A DNA stretch of 64,000 nucleotides from Alloyangia pacifica (lineage in GTDB: Bacteria > Pseudomonadota > Alphaproteobacteria > Rhodobacterales > Rhodobacteraceae), in NCBI RefSeq assembly GCF_003111685.1, contig NZ_CP022190.1:892001-956000 (forward strand). Reading direction: 5' to 3'. This document shows positions 1 to 7,836 of the stretch, one piece after another. Position 1 is the first letter of the stretch, and the number at the start of each line of letters is the position of its first letter. Position numbers and translations under genes: made by a program. The notes below the pieces were generated by a model. That model was not told the DNA's origin. It worked only from the letters and a program-made list of their open reading frames with translations, and made no database searches.

Positions 1-1
1 C

Positions 2-43
2 TGGACCAAGGTGATGAACGCAGACCGCTTCGACCTGAAGTGA
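2..43 (+). CDS. katG: catalase-peroxidase KatG, C-terminal end only (second katG copy)
   Basis: The first bases read [13 protein letters not shown] and a TGA stop. This is identical at protein level to the last 13 residues of the complete katG at 14815-16989. The DNA differs at two positions (gca/gcc and gac/gat), and the sequence after the stop is different, so it is a separate, slightly diverged copy and not the same locus. The rest of the gene lies outside the window. Whether the copy is full length and functional cannot be judged from here. Confidence 0.8.
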   Translation, partial: WTKVMNADRFDLK

Positions 44-62
44 GGCCGCGCGGAAGTTGAGG

Positions 63-97
63 AAAGGCCCGCACGTGACAGATGTGCGGGCCTTTTT
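63..97 (+). terminator. Rho-independent terminator of the upstream katG copy
   Basis: A 12-bp perfect stem (aaaggcccgcac / gtgcgggccttt, loop of about 9) is followed by T residues. It lies 20 bases after the katG stop. The core ggcccgca/tgcgggcc is shared with the terminator of the other katG at 17014-17047. Confidence 0.8.
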
Positions 98-226
98 GCC
101 ATCCAGCTCAGAACGGAAAGCCGCCGCCCTTGCGTCCTGGCAGACGTATCCCGAAGAGAGCCGCAGGCCGGGGTCAGAGCCCCTTTTTTTAAAGATGGCG
201 GAGCCCGCGCATCGCCGTGGTAGGTG

Positions 227-994
227 TCAGCCCTGACCCGCCCGTGCCTTGAGCCGGTGCAGAACCTCCTCGCCAACGGTTTCACCCTCGAAGCGATGCC
301 AGCGCTCCAGCAGCGGCTGGCCCGAGTTGCGGCAATGGTGCGCCATGGCGGCGCGCGCCGCCCCGGCATCGCGCGCGACCAGGGCGTCGACGATGGCGAC
401 ATGCTCGTCGCGGGAGAAGCGCGCGATGTCCTCGGCGTTCTGGCGGTTGTTGAGGCGCGTCCATTCCGGGTAGCGCTGGCGGGCGTGCCAGAAATCCTCG
501 ACCATCGTGACAAAAAGCGAATTGCCGGTGGAGCGCGCGATGACGAGGTGGAACTCGCGGTCATGCGCCTCGATCCGGTCGAAGGGCAGGCGGGTGTCGC
601 ACATGCCCTCGATGCAGCGGGTCAGCTGCGCGATTTGCCCGGGGGTCACGGTGCTGGCGGCGATGGCGGCGATCTCGGGCTCGATGACGAAGCGCGCCTC
701 GACCAGTTCAAAGAACCCGGGCAGGCCCGGTGTCTCGGGGTGCGTCTCATCCTGCGCCATGGGCAGCGGGTCGGCCACGAAGGCGCCGGCGCCGTAGCGG
801 GTGACGACATAGCCCATCAGTTCGAGCGCGATCATCGCCTCGCGCACCGTCGTCCGGCTGACCCCGAGTTGGGCAACCAGATCCTTGTCCGCGGGCATCT
901 TGGTGCCGGAGGCGAAGTCGCCGGCGCGGATGCGCGCGGCGATCTCCTCGGCCACCAGCCGATATCGCGGGGTCTGGACGATCGGGGTCAGCAT
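227..994 (-). CDS. GntR-family transcriptional regulator, FadR subfamily (FCD domain)
   Basis: This 255-residue protein has an N-terminal winged helix-turn-helix (about residues 11-73, with recognition segment GVSRTTVREAM). It also has an all-helical FCD effector domain. The expected metal and ligand residues of FCD proteins can be placed at D145, H149, H198 and H220. FadR-type GntR regulators usually repress operons for sugar acids or other organic acids and are released by a small acid ligand. It is the third gene of a minus-strand unit after a TRAP binding protein and a D-erythronate dehydrogenase-like gene (20-base gap), so it very likely controls them. The ligand is inferred to be a four-carbon sugar acid. 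Confidence 0.85.
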   Translation of the reverse strand: MLTPIVQTPRYRLVAEEIAARIRAGDFASGTKMPADKDLVAQLGVSRTTVREAMIALELMGYVVTRYGAGAFVADPLPMAQDETHPETPGLPGFFELVEARFVIEPEIAAIAASTVTPGQIAQLTRCIEGMCDTRLPFDRIEAHDREFHLVIARSTGNSLFVTMVEDFWHARQRYPEWTRLNNRQNAEDIARFSRDEHVAIVDALVARDAGAARAAMAHHCRNSGQPLLERWHRFEGETVGEEVLHRLKARAGQG

Positions 995-1014
995 GGCGGG
1001 TCTCGGTCGTGGCC

Positions 1015-1992
1015 TCAGGCGGGGGTTTTGGCTTTCGGAAGGTCATCTTCCATGTAGTAGCGCACGTTCTCCTCGAAGCTCGCATCCGCTTCAAGCCCCA
1101 GCGCGAGGGCCTTGTCGAAACGGTAATCGTAGCGCCAGCCGCGCACGATGTCGGCGATCTCGGGTTGCTCCTCCCATTTGATCAGCTTCGCCGGCTCCGG
1201 CCCGGCCACGGCGGTGAGCGCATCGATCATCTGGCGGATGGACAGGCGCTGGCCGGGCATGGTCATGCAGCGCTGCATCCCCAGATCCTCGGCGTCGAGC
1301 TCGGCGCCCTTGATGAGGTTTTCGACGCACCGCTTTGGCGAGAGGTAGAAATGCTCCTGGCCCTCGTCCACCGGACAGATCGCCGGCTCGCCGTTCAGCG
1401 GCTCGCGGATAATCGATGACATGAAGGAGGAGGCCGCGCGGTTCGGCTTGCCCGGGCGCACCGAGATGGTCGGCAGGCGGAAGCCCCGGCCGTCGACGTA
1501 GCCCTTGCGCGAGTAGTCGTTGAGCAGCAGCTCACCGATCGCCTTCTGCATACCGTAGGAGGTCTGCGGGTTGGGGATGGTGTGATCGGTGATCGGGTCG
1601 GGCACCTCGCCGCCGAAGACCGCCAGCGAGGAGGTGAAGACCACCACCGGGCAGGTGCCGAGCGCGCGGCAGCGTTCCAGAACGTTGAGCGTGCCGTCGA
1701 GGTTGACCTTCATGCCGGCCTCGAAATCTGCCTCGGCGTGGGACGAGACGACGGCGGCGAAGTGGAAGATCACGTCGGTGTCGTCGTCGATGAGCGCGTC
1801 GATCGAGGCGCGGTCGGTGATGTCGCAGGCGCGGGTCTCGACGGGGAAGGGGGCCTCGAGGGGCTCGGGCGCGGCGATGTCGGCCAGCGTCAGCTTGTCG
1901 ATGGGCGCGTCGCGCAGGTTGCCGCGGGTGGCGAGGCTTTGGGCGACCTTGCGGCCGATGAAGCCGCCGCCGCCGATGATCAGAACGTTCAT
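1015..1992 (-). CDS. denD: NAD-dependent epimerase/dehydratase, D-erythronate dehydrogenase type (DenD)
   Basis: This 325-residue extended short-chain dehydrogenase starts with a glycine-rich NAD motif (GGGGFIG, residues 7-13). It carries the catalytic S121/S122, Y146 and K150 (YxxxK). The stretch around residues 162-190 (RGFRLPTISVRPGKPNRAAS) is characteristic of DenD proteins, which oxidise D-erythronate at C2 to 2-oxo-tetronate. Established DenD pathways continue with an OtnK kinase, OtnC decarboxylase and OtnI isomerase; none of these is next to this gene. It sits between a TRAP binding protein (78-base gap) and a FadR-type regulator. The substrate could be another C4 sugar acid. Confidence 0.75.
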   Translation of the reverse strand: MNVLIIGGGGFIGRKVAQSLATRGNLRDAPIDKLTLADIAAPEPLEAPFPVETRACDITDRASIDALIDDDTDVIFHFAAVVSSHAEADFEAGMKVNLDGTLNVLERCRALGTCPVVVFTSSLAVFGGEVPDPITDHTIPNPQTSYGMQKAIGELLLNDYSRKGYVDGRGFRLPTISVRPGKPNRAASSFMSSIIREPLNGEPAICPVDEGQEHFYLSPKRCVENLIKGAELDAEDLGMQRCMTMPGQRLSIRQMIDALTAVAGPEPAKLIKWEEQPEIADIVRGWRYDYRFDKALALGLEADASFEENVRYYMEDDLPKAKTPA

Positions 1993-2070
1993 CCCGTGTG
2001 TCTTTCCGTATCTCTGGGGTGGGAGCGGGCGGCGCCGTGGGGCCGCCCGCCTAGGGGTGCCGTTGCGGGC

Positions 2071-3090
2071 TCAGTTCGCGCTGTCCTGGCCGAGGCCGAT
2101 GCGCTTGAGGAAGGTCTTGTGGCTCTCCACCATCGCCTTGGCTTCCGGGGTTTTCTCGGCCCAGACATCCCAACGGCTGATCGCGGCCTCGCGGAAGGCG
2201 GCGCGGTCCTCGGCGGACCAGTCGTAGATCGTCACGCCCTTCTCGGGCAGCTCGGTCAGCGCCTCGCCGTTCTGCACGATGGTGCGCATCATCAGGTTCA
2301 TGGCGAGCGTGTCCATCGCCGCCTTCAGGATTTCCTGCTGCGCCGGCTCAAGTCCGTCCCAGACGGTCTTGTTGCAGGCAAGGTGATCCGAGCTCATCGA
2401 GTGGAAGCCGGGGAAGGTGGTGTGCTTGGCGATGTCATAGATGCCGAGACCGACGTTGTTGGCCAGCGTCGAGGCGTCGGCGCCGTCGATAATGCCGGTT
2501 TCCAGCGCGGTGAAGATCTCGGTGAAGTCCATCACGACGGGGGTCGCGCCCAGCTCGGCGAAGATCTCCGATTCCATGCCGGGCGGCGAGCGGAACTTCC
2601 AGCCCTTCAGATCCTCGATCCCGGCGAGGGGCGCGGTCGAGTTCATCGACTCCTGCCCGCCCAGATAGGCGCCAACGAATTCCATGCCGTTGGCATTGTA
2701 GAGCTCGTTGATTGCCTCGCGACCGCCTCCCTGCGAGATCCAGCTCAGGTACTGCAGGGGCGTGTCGTAGCCCCCCATCGTGTCGGCGACGAATTGAAAG
2801 GCCGGGTTGAGGCCGGTCTGGTAGCTGGCGTTGGTCATGTCGCAGTCAAGGATGCCCGTGGCGGCTGCGCCGAAGGTTTCGGCCGAAGCGACAACGGCGG
2901 AACTGTAGAACATCTCGATATCGAGCGAGCCGCCCGACATGGTCTCGACCTGATCGACGAAATCGCGCACGAGCTGGCCCGAGACCGATTCCGGCGATTG
3001 ATGGGTCTGGATGCGCAGCGTGGTCTGAGCGTTCGCGGCACCGGCGAGCAGCGTCGCGCCAGCCAGAACGGCGACAAGTGTCTTGGACAT
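2071..3090 (-). CDS. TRAP transporter substrate-binding protein, DctP family
   Basis: This 339-residue periplasmic protein has a clear Sec signal peptide (MSKTLVAVLAGATLLAGAANA, cleavage after about residue 21). The DctP fold signature is present, including an Arg-containing ligand segment around WKFRSPPGMESEIF. The start at 3090 is chosen because GGGAGGAACCTC precedes it and it begins the signal peptide; the longer reading frame to 3192 does not. TRAP binding proteins capture organic acids such as sugar acids and hand them to DctQ and DctM membrane subunits. No DctQ or DctM gene is in this window, so the protein must use a permease encoded elsewhere. Its neighbour DenD suggests D-erythronate or a related tetronate as ligand. 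Confidence 0.85.
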   Translation of the reverse strand: MSKTLVAVLAGATLLAGAANAQTTLRIQTHQSPESVSGQLVRDFVDQVETMSGGSLDIEMFYSSAVVASAETFGAAATGILDCDMTNASYQTGLNPAFQFVADTMGGYDTPLQYLSWISQGGGREAINELYNANGMEFVGAYLGGQESMNSTAPLAGIEDLKGWKFRSPPGMESEIFAELGATPVVMDFTEIFTALETGIIDGADASTLANNVGLGIYDIAKHTTFPGFHSMSSDHLACNKTVWDGLEPAQQEILKAAMDTLAMNLMMRTIVQNGEALTELPEKGVTIYDWSAEDRAAFREAAISRWDVWAEKTPEAKAMVESHKTFLKRIGLGQDSAN

Positions 3091-3146
3091 GAGGTTCCTC
3101 CCTTTAAATCGTCCTCCGACTCCATCGGTAGCAAGACAATCGCCAG

Positions 3147-3159
3147 ATTGCCAGACAAT
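3147..3159. promoter_or_regulatory. possible FadR-type operator upstream of the TRAP/denD operon
   Basis: The sequence attg-ccaga-caat is a short inverted repeat with a 5-base spacer, 57 bases upstream of the TRAP binding protein start. Related copies of gacaat lie on both sides. It has the size expected for a FadR-subfamily GntR site. The assignment to the GntR regulator of the same operon is inference from position only. Confidence 0.3.
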
Positions 3160-3241
3160 CCGACAATGCGCGCACTGACTTTGCGGAGACATGCCGGTCG
3201 CACCCGCCGTTCACGGGCTCGTAGGGGGCGGCCCAGAATAC

Positions 3242-3258
3242 TTGACTGTAACAGTCAA
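3242..3258. promoter_or_regulatory. 17-bp perfect palindrome, probable operator in the divergent promoter region
   Basis: ttgactgt-a-acagtcaa is a perfect 8-bp inverted repeat around one base. It lies between the divergent TRAP binding protein gene (start 3090) and the YncE-like gene (start 3374). Such perfect symmetry suggests a dimeric regulator site. The regulator is unknown; the form would suit a TetR- or MarR-type protein. Confidence 0.5.
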
Positions 3259-3373
3259 CCATCCTAGGCAGGTGCGAACTGCGTGCCCTGCCGCAGAGCC
3301 ACGGAACCCGCGGGTCCGAGCCAGCCCATCGACATTTCACGCGGCAAGCCCGCGTCTTCAAAGGAGGACTTCC

Positions 3374-4750
3374 ATGTCCCTTGTCACGGCACTTCGTTCC
3401 GGCGTCTGCGGGATCGCGCTTTCCACCCTGATCGCCGGCGCCGCGCTCTGTGATCCCTTCGCCGGGCTCGCCAAGGGCTTCGACGGCCAGATGATCGCCG
3501 ACGGTCTCAACCGCGCCCCGATCACCGCGGGCAGCACCGCAGAGGTGCGCGGAAAGGGCTTCCTGCCAGGCCAGAGCGTCACCTTGCGTCAAAACGGCAC
3601 GGTGCTGAACGCGGAGGCCCCGGTGATCGCCGACGGCGAGGGCGCGTTCCGCACCGAGGTCAGCATCCCCGAGGGCGCTGAGCCGGGCCTCTACCCGGTG
3701 GTCGCCGAGATCGCCGATCCGGCCTATGCGATGACTTTCGATCTCAAGATCTCTCCGGTGCTGCCCGACAGCGGCGCGCTAGAGATCACCTCGCAGAAGC
3801 TGGCACCGGGTCTCTACCAGGTCGCCGCGGGGAATGATGCGCTTTACGTCACCTCGGCCGTCGGCCGCCCGCCGGTGACTCAGAGCAAGCTGATGAAGCT
3901 CGACCCGCAAACACTGGAAATCCTTGCCGAAGCCACGCCGCAGGACGCACCCGACGGCCCGGACGGGCGCGACGGCGGGGTCTTCGCGGTCTACGGCGTG
4001 GGCGTCGATGCACAGGGGCAGGTCTGGGTGACCAACACGCGGCAGAACACCGTCGCCGTCTACGCGGGAGAGGACCTGTCGCTGATCAAGCAGTTCGAGG
4101 CCGGTGCGGTGCCGCATCCCCGCGATGCTCTGGCGCATGACGGCAAGGTCTATGTCACCGCGACCTTCGAGCCGACGATCCACGTCTTCGACGCGGCAAC
4201 GCTGGAGGAACTGGCGCCCATCGAACTGAGCTCGGGCAAGCGCGGCGCCGATTTCGCCACAGCGAGCATGCATATCGACGCGGCGAGTGGCACGCTCTAC
4301 GTGGTCAGCCTCGAAACCGACGAGGTCGCCGTGGTCGATCTTGCGTCGGGCGAAGAGACCTCGGTCTACCCGCTGCCGCTGTCGAAGCGCACCATCGGGG
4401 TCGCATATGATGCCAAGACCCACCGCATCTTCACCGCCGGAGTGAACACCGACAACGTGTTGATCGTCGATGCCGCCACTGGCGAGACGCTGCACGACGT
4501 GCCGGTGGGCGCGGGGCCGCTGAACATCGCCTTCGACACGGTGAACGATCTGGCGTGGGTTGCGGTGCGCGGCTCGGATTCGCTGGTCGCCGTTTCGCCC
4601 GACGGCGAGGTCGTGGCGAAGGCGCAAATCGGCAGCTTCCCCAACCACCTGATCGCCGCGGCGGACGGCGGTGTCTTCGTGGTCAACAAGAGCAAGGGTC
4701 AAGAGGATGCCACCGGCGATCACATCAGCCGCGTGACGCTGAAGCCCTGA
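3374..4750 (+). CDS. secreted YncE/YVTN-family beta-propeller protein
   Basis: This 458-residue protein has a Sec signal peptide (MSLVTALRSGVCGIALSTLI...GAALC). An Ig-like segment follows (about residues 40-130, PVVAEIADPAYAMTF region). The rest is a repeat-rich propeller with blades such as LYVVSLETDEVAVVDLASGE and RIFTAGVNTDNVLIVDAATG, as in E. coli YncE. The start is fixed by AAGGAGG at 3361-3367. YncE-like proteins are periplasmic, and their role is not well established; some are induced with iron or DNA-binding functions. It stands alone, followed by a terminator. Confidence 0.75.
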   Translation: MSLVTALRSGVCGIALSTLIAGAALCDPFAGLAKGFDGQMIADGLNRAPITAGSTAEVRGKGFLPGQSVTLRQNGTVLNAEAPVIADGEGAFRTEVSIPEGAEPGLYPVVAEIADPAYAMTFDLKISPVLPDSGALEITSQKLAPGLYQVAAGNDALYVTSAVGRPPVTQSKLMKLDPQTLEILAEATPQDAPDGPDGRDGGVFAVYGVGVDAQGQVWVTNTRQNTVAVYAGEDLSLIKQFEAGAVPHPRDALAHDGKVYVTATFEPTIHVFDAATLEELAPIELSSGKRGADFATASMHIDAASGTLYVVSLETDEVAVVDLASGEETSVYPLPLSKRTIGVAYDAKTHRIFTAGVNTDNVLIVDAATGETLHDVPVGAGPLNIAFDTVNDLAWVAVRGSDSLVAVSPDGEVVAKAQIGSFPNHLIAAADGGVFVVNKSKGQEDATGDHISRVTLKP

Positions 4751-4777
4751 GGGCAGGGCCCCTTCAAGAAGGGAACC

Positions 4778-4806
4778 GGCAGCGCTTCGGCGCTGCCGTC
4801 TTTCGT
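4778..4806 (+). terminator. Rho-independent terminator with UUCG tetraloop
   Basis: ggcagcgc-ttcg-gcgctgcc is an 8-bp perfect stem closed by a C(UUCG)G tetraloop and followed by gtcttt. It lies 27 bases after the YncE-like stop and also faces the convergent membrane-protein gene. Confidence 0.75.
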
Positions 4807-4819
4807 CTGGCGGGGCCGC

Positions 4820-5290
4820 TCAGCCCGTCCGCACCCGCCGTGCCCAAAGGTGGGTGAAGAGCATGATGACCAGCCAGCCCACCAGCAGCAGCGGTTGCCC
4901 CGCAAAGGCCAGCGGCAGCACTGCGAGCCCGTAGAAGATCGGAATCAGGTCCGAGCTCGACCAGCCGTCACGCAGCAGGTCCGGCAGCAACCCCGCCGCG
5001 CTGCCGAAGAGACCGGCCACCAGCGTCGCAAGCACCGAGCCGATGAACCCAAGGATGAAGCCGCCGAGGCCGCTGCGTCCGAACATCCCGGCTAGAAGCC
5101 AGCCCGAGAGCGCGCCGCCGAGCGCCATTGCCAGCAGGTAGCGGAGCATCAGCCCCTTGGGCAGGTCGGCCCAGGTGACACCCCCCCTGGCGATCGCATC
5201 CTCTGCCATGAAGGCGGCGATCAGCAGCACCCCGATCAGGGCCATCATCAGGGTCGTCACGTATCTGGGTGATCGTTGGCGCCGTGCCAT
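4820..5290 (-). CDS. small integral membrane protein of unknown function
   Basis: This 156-residue protein has four or five hydrophobic segments (about residues 12-30, 48-68, 72-98, 112-135 and 136-150). It has a basic N-terminus (MARRQRSPR) and a basic C-terminus (RRVRTG). I do not recognise a named family. It is transcribed alone and converges on the YncE-like gene. The start at 5290 gives a positive-inside N-terminus. Nothing in it shows an enzymatic motif. Confidence 0.6.
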   Translation of the reverse strand: MARRQRSPRYVTTLMMALIGVLLIAAFMAEDAIARGGVTWADLPKGLMLRYLLAMALGGALSGWLLAGMFGRSGLGGFILGFIGSVLATLVAGLFGSAAGLLPDLLRDGWSSSDLIPIFYGLAVLPLAFAGQPLLLVGWLVIMLFTHLWARRVRTG

Positions 5291-5614
5291 GGCAAAATCC
5301 TCACCTTGTCAAAAGTCGTGGTCGAATATCTTGGTCGAATGCCCTTGAGCGCCGGTCTGCGCTGCACCGCGGAGCGCGCGGCGATGAATCCGCTGTGAGC
5401 CTAGCACAGCGAATCCCGTCCGTCGCCCCCGCCGATCACCCTCATCGCATTGGCAGGTCTTGGCAAATCTGCGCCTACGCCGCGCCCGCCCGGCTTGCCC
5501 GGTCCGGGGGCTTGCGCCATCATGCCGACGACCCTTGCCCCCCTTTGCGAACGCGGGGCGGCAGCCGCAGGGGCCGTGTCAGGCAATGCGGCAGAGCCCG
5601 GAAGGAGACGCGAC
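5291..5614. other. intergenic region between divergent genes; no gene seen
   Basis: These 324 bases separate the minus-strand membrane protein from the plus-strand YbaY/META gene. An exact 9-base direct repeat (tggtcgaat at 5319-5327 and 5332-5340, 13 bases apart) lies just upstream of the membrane-protein start. Open frames extend into it, but none has a ribosome site or protein-like composition. It presumably holds both promoters. Confidence 0.5.
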
Positions 5615-6394
5615 ATGCGCATTTTTCGACCCCTTGTCCGCCAGGTCCTCAGACCCGCGGGAATGATTGCCCTGCTTGCCAGCCTCGGAGGGATGCCCGC
5701 CATGGCCGAAACCGTCGATCTGCCCGTCGTGGTGCGCCTTGCCGAGGGAGCAAGCCTGCCACACGAGGCGCTGCTCGAGGTGGAACTGCTCGACGTCTCT
5801 CGCGCCGACGCACCGGCCACTGTGCTTTCGGCGCACCGCTATCGCATCGAGATGCTGCCGGCGATCGTCAAGCTGCCCTACGATGAGGCGCAGATAGACA
5901 CCCGGATGAGCTACGTGGTCGCGGGCAAGGTCCGCGAGGGCGACACCGTGCTGCTGCGCACCACCACCGCCTTTCCGGCGATCACCCGCGACGCGCCGGC
6001 GCGTCCCGAGATCGTGCTTGAGCAGATGGCAGCGGCGCCGGTCGCCGACATGCCCCGCATCACCGGCATCGCATGGGCCGCCTTCGAGATCGGCGGCCGC
6101 ATGCTGGTGACCGAGGATCCGCCCAGCATGGCCTTCAACGACGATGGCGCCTTTTCTATGTACGGGGGCTGCAACCGCTTCACGGGTCGGGCCGAGATCG
6201 GCGACGGCACGCTCAGCATCCTGCAACCGCTCGCGGGAACGCGCCGGGCCTGCCCCGAGCCGCGCATGAAGCTCGATCAGGACATGGTCGCGGCGCTCGA
6301 GCAGACCACCGGCTACGTGCGCAACGGCAAGAACCTGAGCCTCACCAATGCGGCGGGCGTCACGGTCCTGCGCCTGACCGAACGCCCAGAGTAG
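5615..6394 (+). CDS. periplasmic YbaY/YscW-like and META (HslJ-like) two-domain protein
   Basis: This 259-residue exported protein has a signal peptide that ends near AMA-E (residue 31). A YbaY/YscW-type beta domain follows (about residues 34-135, LPVVVRLAEGASLPHEALLEV and YVVAGKVREGDTVLLRTT). A C-terminal META domain (about residues 145-255) carries the family-typical MYGGCNRFTG and the RACPEPRMKLDQDM segment; the two Cys residues could form a disulfide. The start at 5615 follows GGAAGGAGA. Domain fusions of this kind occur in envelope-stress proteins, and HslJ is linked to novobiocin and heat response in E. coli. The gene precedes a YgiC-YgiB pair and may share a role in envelope homeostasis. 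Confidence 0.75.
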   Translation: MRIFRPLVRQVLRPAGMIALLASLGGMPAMAETVDLPVVVRLAEGASLPHEALLEVELLDVSRADAPATVLSAHRYRIEMLPAIVKLPYDEAQIDTRMSYVVAGKVREGDTVLLRTTTAFPAITRDAPARPEIVLEQMAAAPVADMPRITGIAWAAFEIGGRMLVTEDPPSMAFNDDGAFSMYGGCNRFTGRAEIGDGTLSILQPLAGTRRACPEPRMKLDQDMVAALEQTTGYVRNGKNLSLTNAAGVTVLRLTERPE

Positions 6395-6598
6395 GGCGCG
6401 CGGCTCGCTACCTCCATCGTCCAAAGCTCCGTCCGCGGGCAAAAAACCGTGGCTCCGTTGCGTCAATTTCGCCGCGGGGCCTCAAAGCGTCGCCGGGGCT
6501 TCCTATATCTGCGGGACCGGCCGATCCGCGCTGACTTCTCCCGACCTATCTGTCCGGGAGGCGCCGATCCGCCCCGAGGAGGCCGAAGACAGACCTGC

Positions 6599-7813
6599 AT
6601 GGAAAAACTCACCCTGACCGAGCGCCCGACGTGGCGCGAGAAGGCCGAGGAGCTCGGCTTCACCTTTGCCGACATGCATGGCGAGCCCTATTGGGACGAA
6701 ACCTCGGCCTATCGCTTCAGCCTGCGCGAGATCGAGGATGACCTCGAGGACCCGGCGACCGAACTGCACGAGATGTGCCGCGCGGCGGTGGCAGAGATCG
6801 TCCAGAGCGAGGACCTGATGACCCGGCTCGGCGTTCCGCACGCGCACTGGGACCTCGTGGCCGAAAGCTGGCAGCGCGGCGACCCCGAGATCTACGGACG
6901 CTTCGATTTTGCCTATGACGGGCAGGGGCCCGCGAAACTGCTCGAATACAACGCCGACACGCCCACGTCACTTTACGAGAGCGCCTCGTTCCAGTGGCTC
7001 TGGCTCGAAGACCAGATCGCGGCCGGCGTGCTGCGCGAGGGCGACGACCAGTTCAACGGCATTCACGAGGCGCTGGTCGAGCGCTTCCGCGCGTTGTTCG
7101 CCCCCGGCACGGACCTCCACTTTGCCGCCGCCGCCGACAGCCCCGAGGATTACGGCACGGTCGAGACAATGGCCTGGGCCGCGCGCGAGGCTGATCTCGG
7201 CGCGCATTACAGCGATCTGGAAAAGCTCGGCATCAGCACCGACGGGCAGTTCATCGATTCCGAGGACCGGGTGATCGGCACGCTCTTCAAGCTCTACCCC
7301 TGGGAAGATCTGCTGCGCGACGATTACGCCGACCACCTGCGAACCGCGGGTTGCCTGATGCTTGAGCCTGTCTGGAAGGCGGTACTGTCGAACAAGGGCC
7401 TGCTGCCGGTGCTCTGGCGGATGTTCGAGGGCCACCCGAACCTGCTGCCGGCGTTTTTCGAGGACGAGGTGGTCGAAGCGCTGGCCGGGCGCGAGTCCGG
7501 CCCCGAAGCGTTTCAACGCGCATCGGATGTCTTTGCGCAAGGCCATGTCAGCAAGCCCATCTTCTCGCGCGAAGGCGCCTCGGTGCGTATCTTCGAGCAG
7601 GGAAAGCTGCTGGAATCCGCGCCCGATGCGGGCTACGAGGAACATCCGCGCGTGGTGCAGGCCTATCAGCCACTGCCGATCTTCGAAGGCTTCCGGCCGG
7701 TGGTCGGCGCCTGGATGGTCGGCGCGAGCTGCGCCGGGATCGGCATGCGCGAGGATCGCGCCCGGATCACGCAGGACCTGTCGCGGTTCAAGCCGCATTT
7801 CATCCGCGACTGA
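6599..7813 (+). CDS. glutathionylspermidine synthase-family ATP-grasp protein (YgiC/YjfC type)
   Basis: This 404-residue protein matches the C-N ligase half of glutathionylspermidine synthase. It has the pre-ATP-grasp segment YGRFDFAYDGQGPAKLLEYNADTPTSLYE (about residues 99-127) and the later LEPVWKAVLSNKGLLPVLW and KPIFSREGASVRI segments. It lacks the amidase half of the full E. coli Gsp enzyme, as do YgiC and YjfC. The E. coli homologues do not make glutathionylspermidine, and their true substrate is unknown. It is followed 23 bases later by a YgiB-type lipoprotein, the same pairing as ygiB-ygiC in enterobacteria but in reverse order. Confidence 0.85.
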   Translation: MEKLTLTERPTWREKAEELGFTFADMHGEPYWDETSAYRFSLREIEDDLEDPATELHEMCRAAVAEIVQSEDLMTRLGVPHAHWDLVAESWQRGDPEIYGRFDFAYDGQGPAKLLEYNADTPTSLYESASFQWLWLEDQIAAGVLREGDDQFNGIHEALVERFRALFAPGTDLHFAAAADSPEDYGTVETMAWAAREADLGAHYSDLEKLGISTDGQFIDSEDRVIGTLFKLYPWEDLLRDDYADHLRTAGCLMLEPVWKAVLSNKGLLPVLWRMFEGHPNLLPAFFEDEVVEALAGRESGPEAFQRASDVFAQGHVSKPIFSREGASVRIFEQGKLLESAPDAGYEEHPRVVQAYQPLPIFEGFRPVVGAWMVGASCAGIGMREDRARITQDLSRFKPHFIRD

Positions 7814-7836
7814 CGCGCGGCCAGAGGGAGACCAAG

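Noticed and set aside
1582..3267. 561-residue plus-strand frame over denD and the TRAP binding protein
   Set aside because: Antisense shadow of two recognisable genes.
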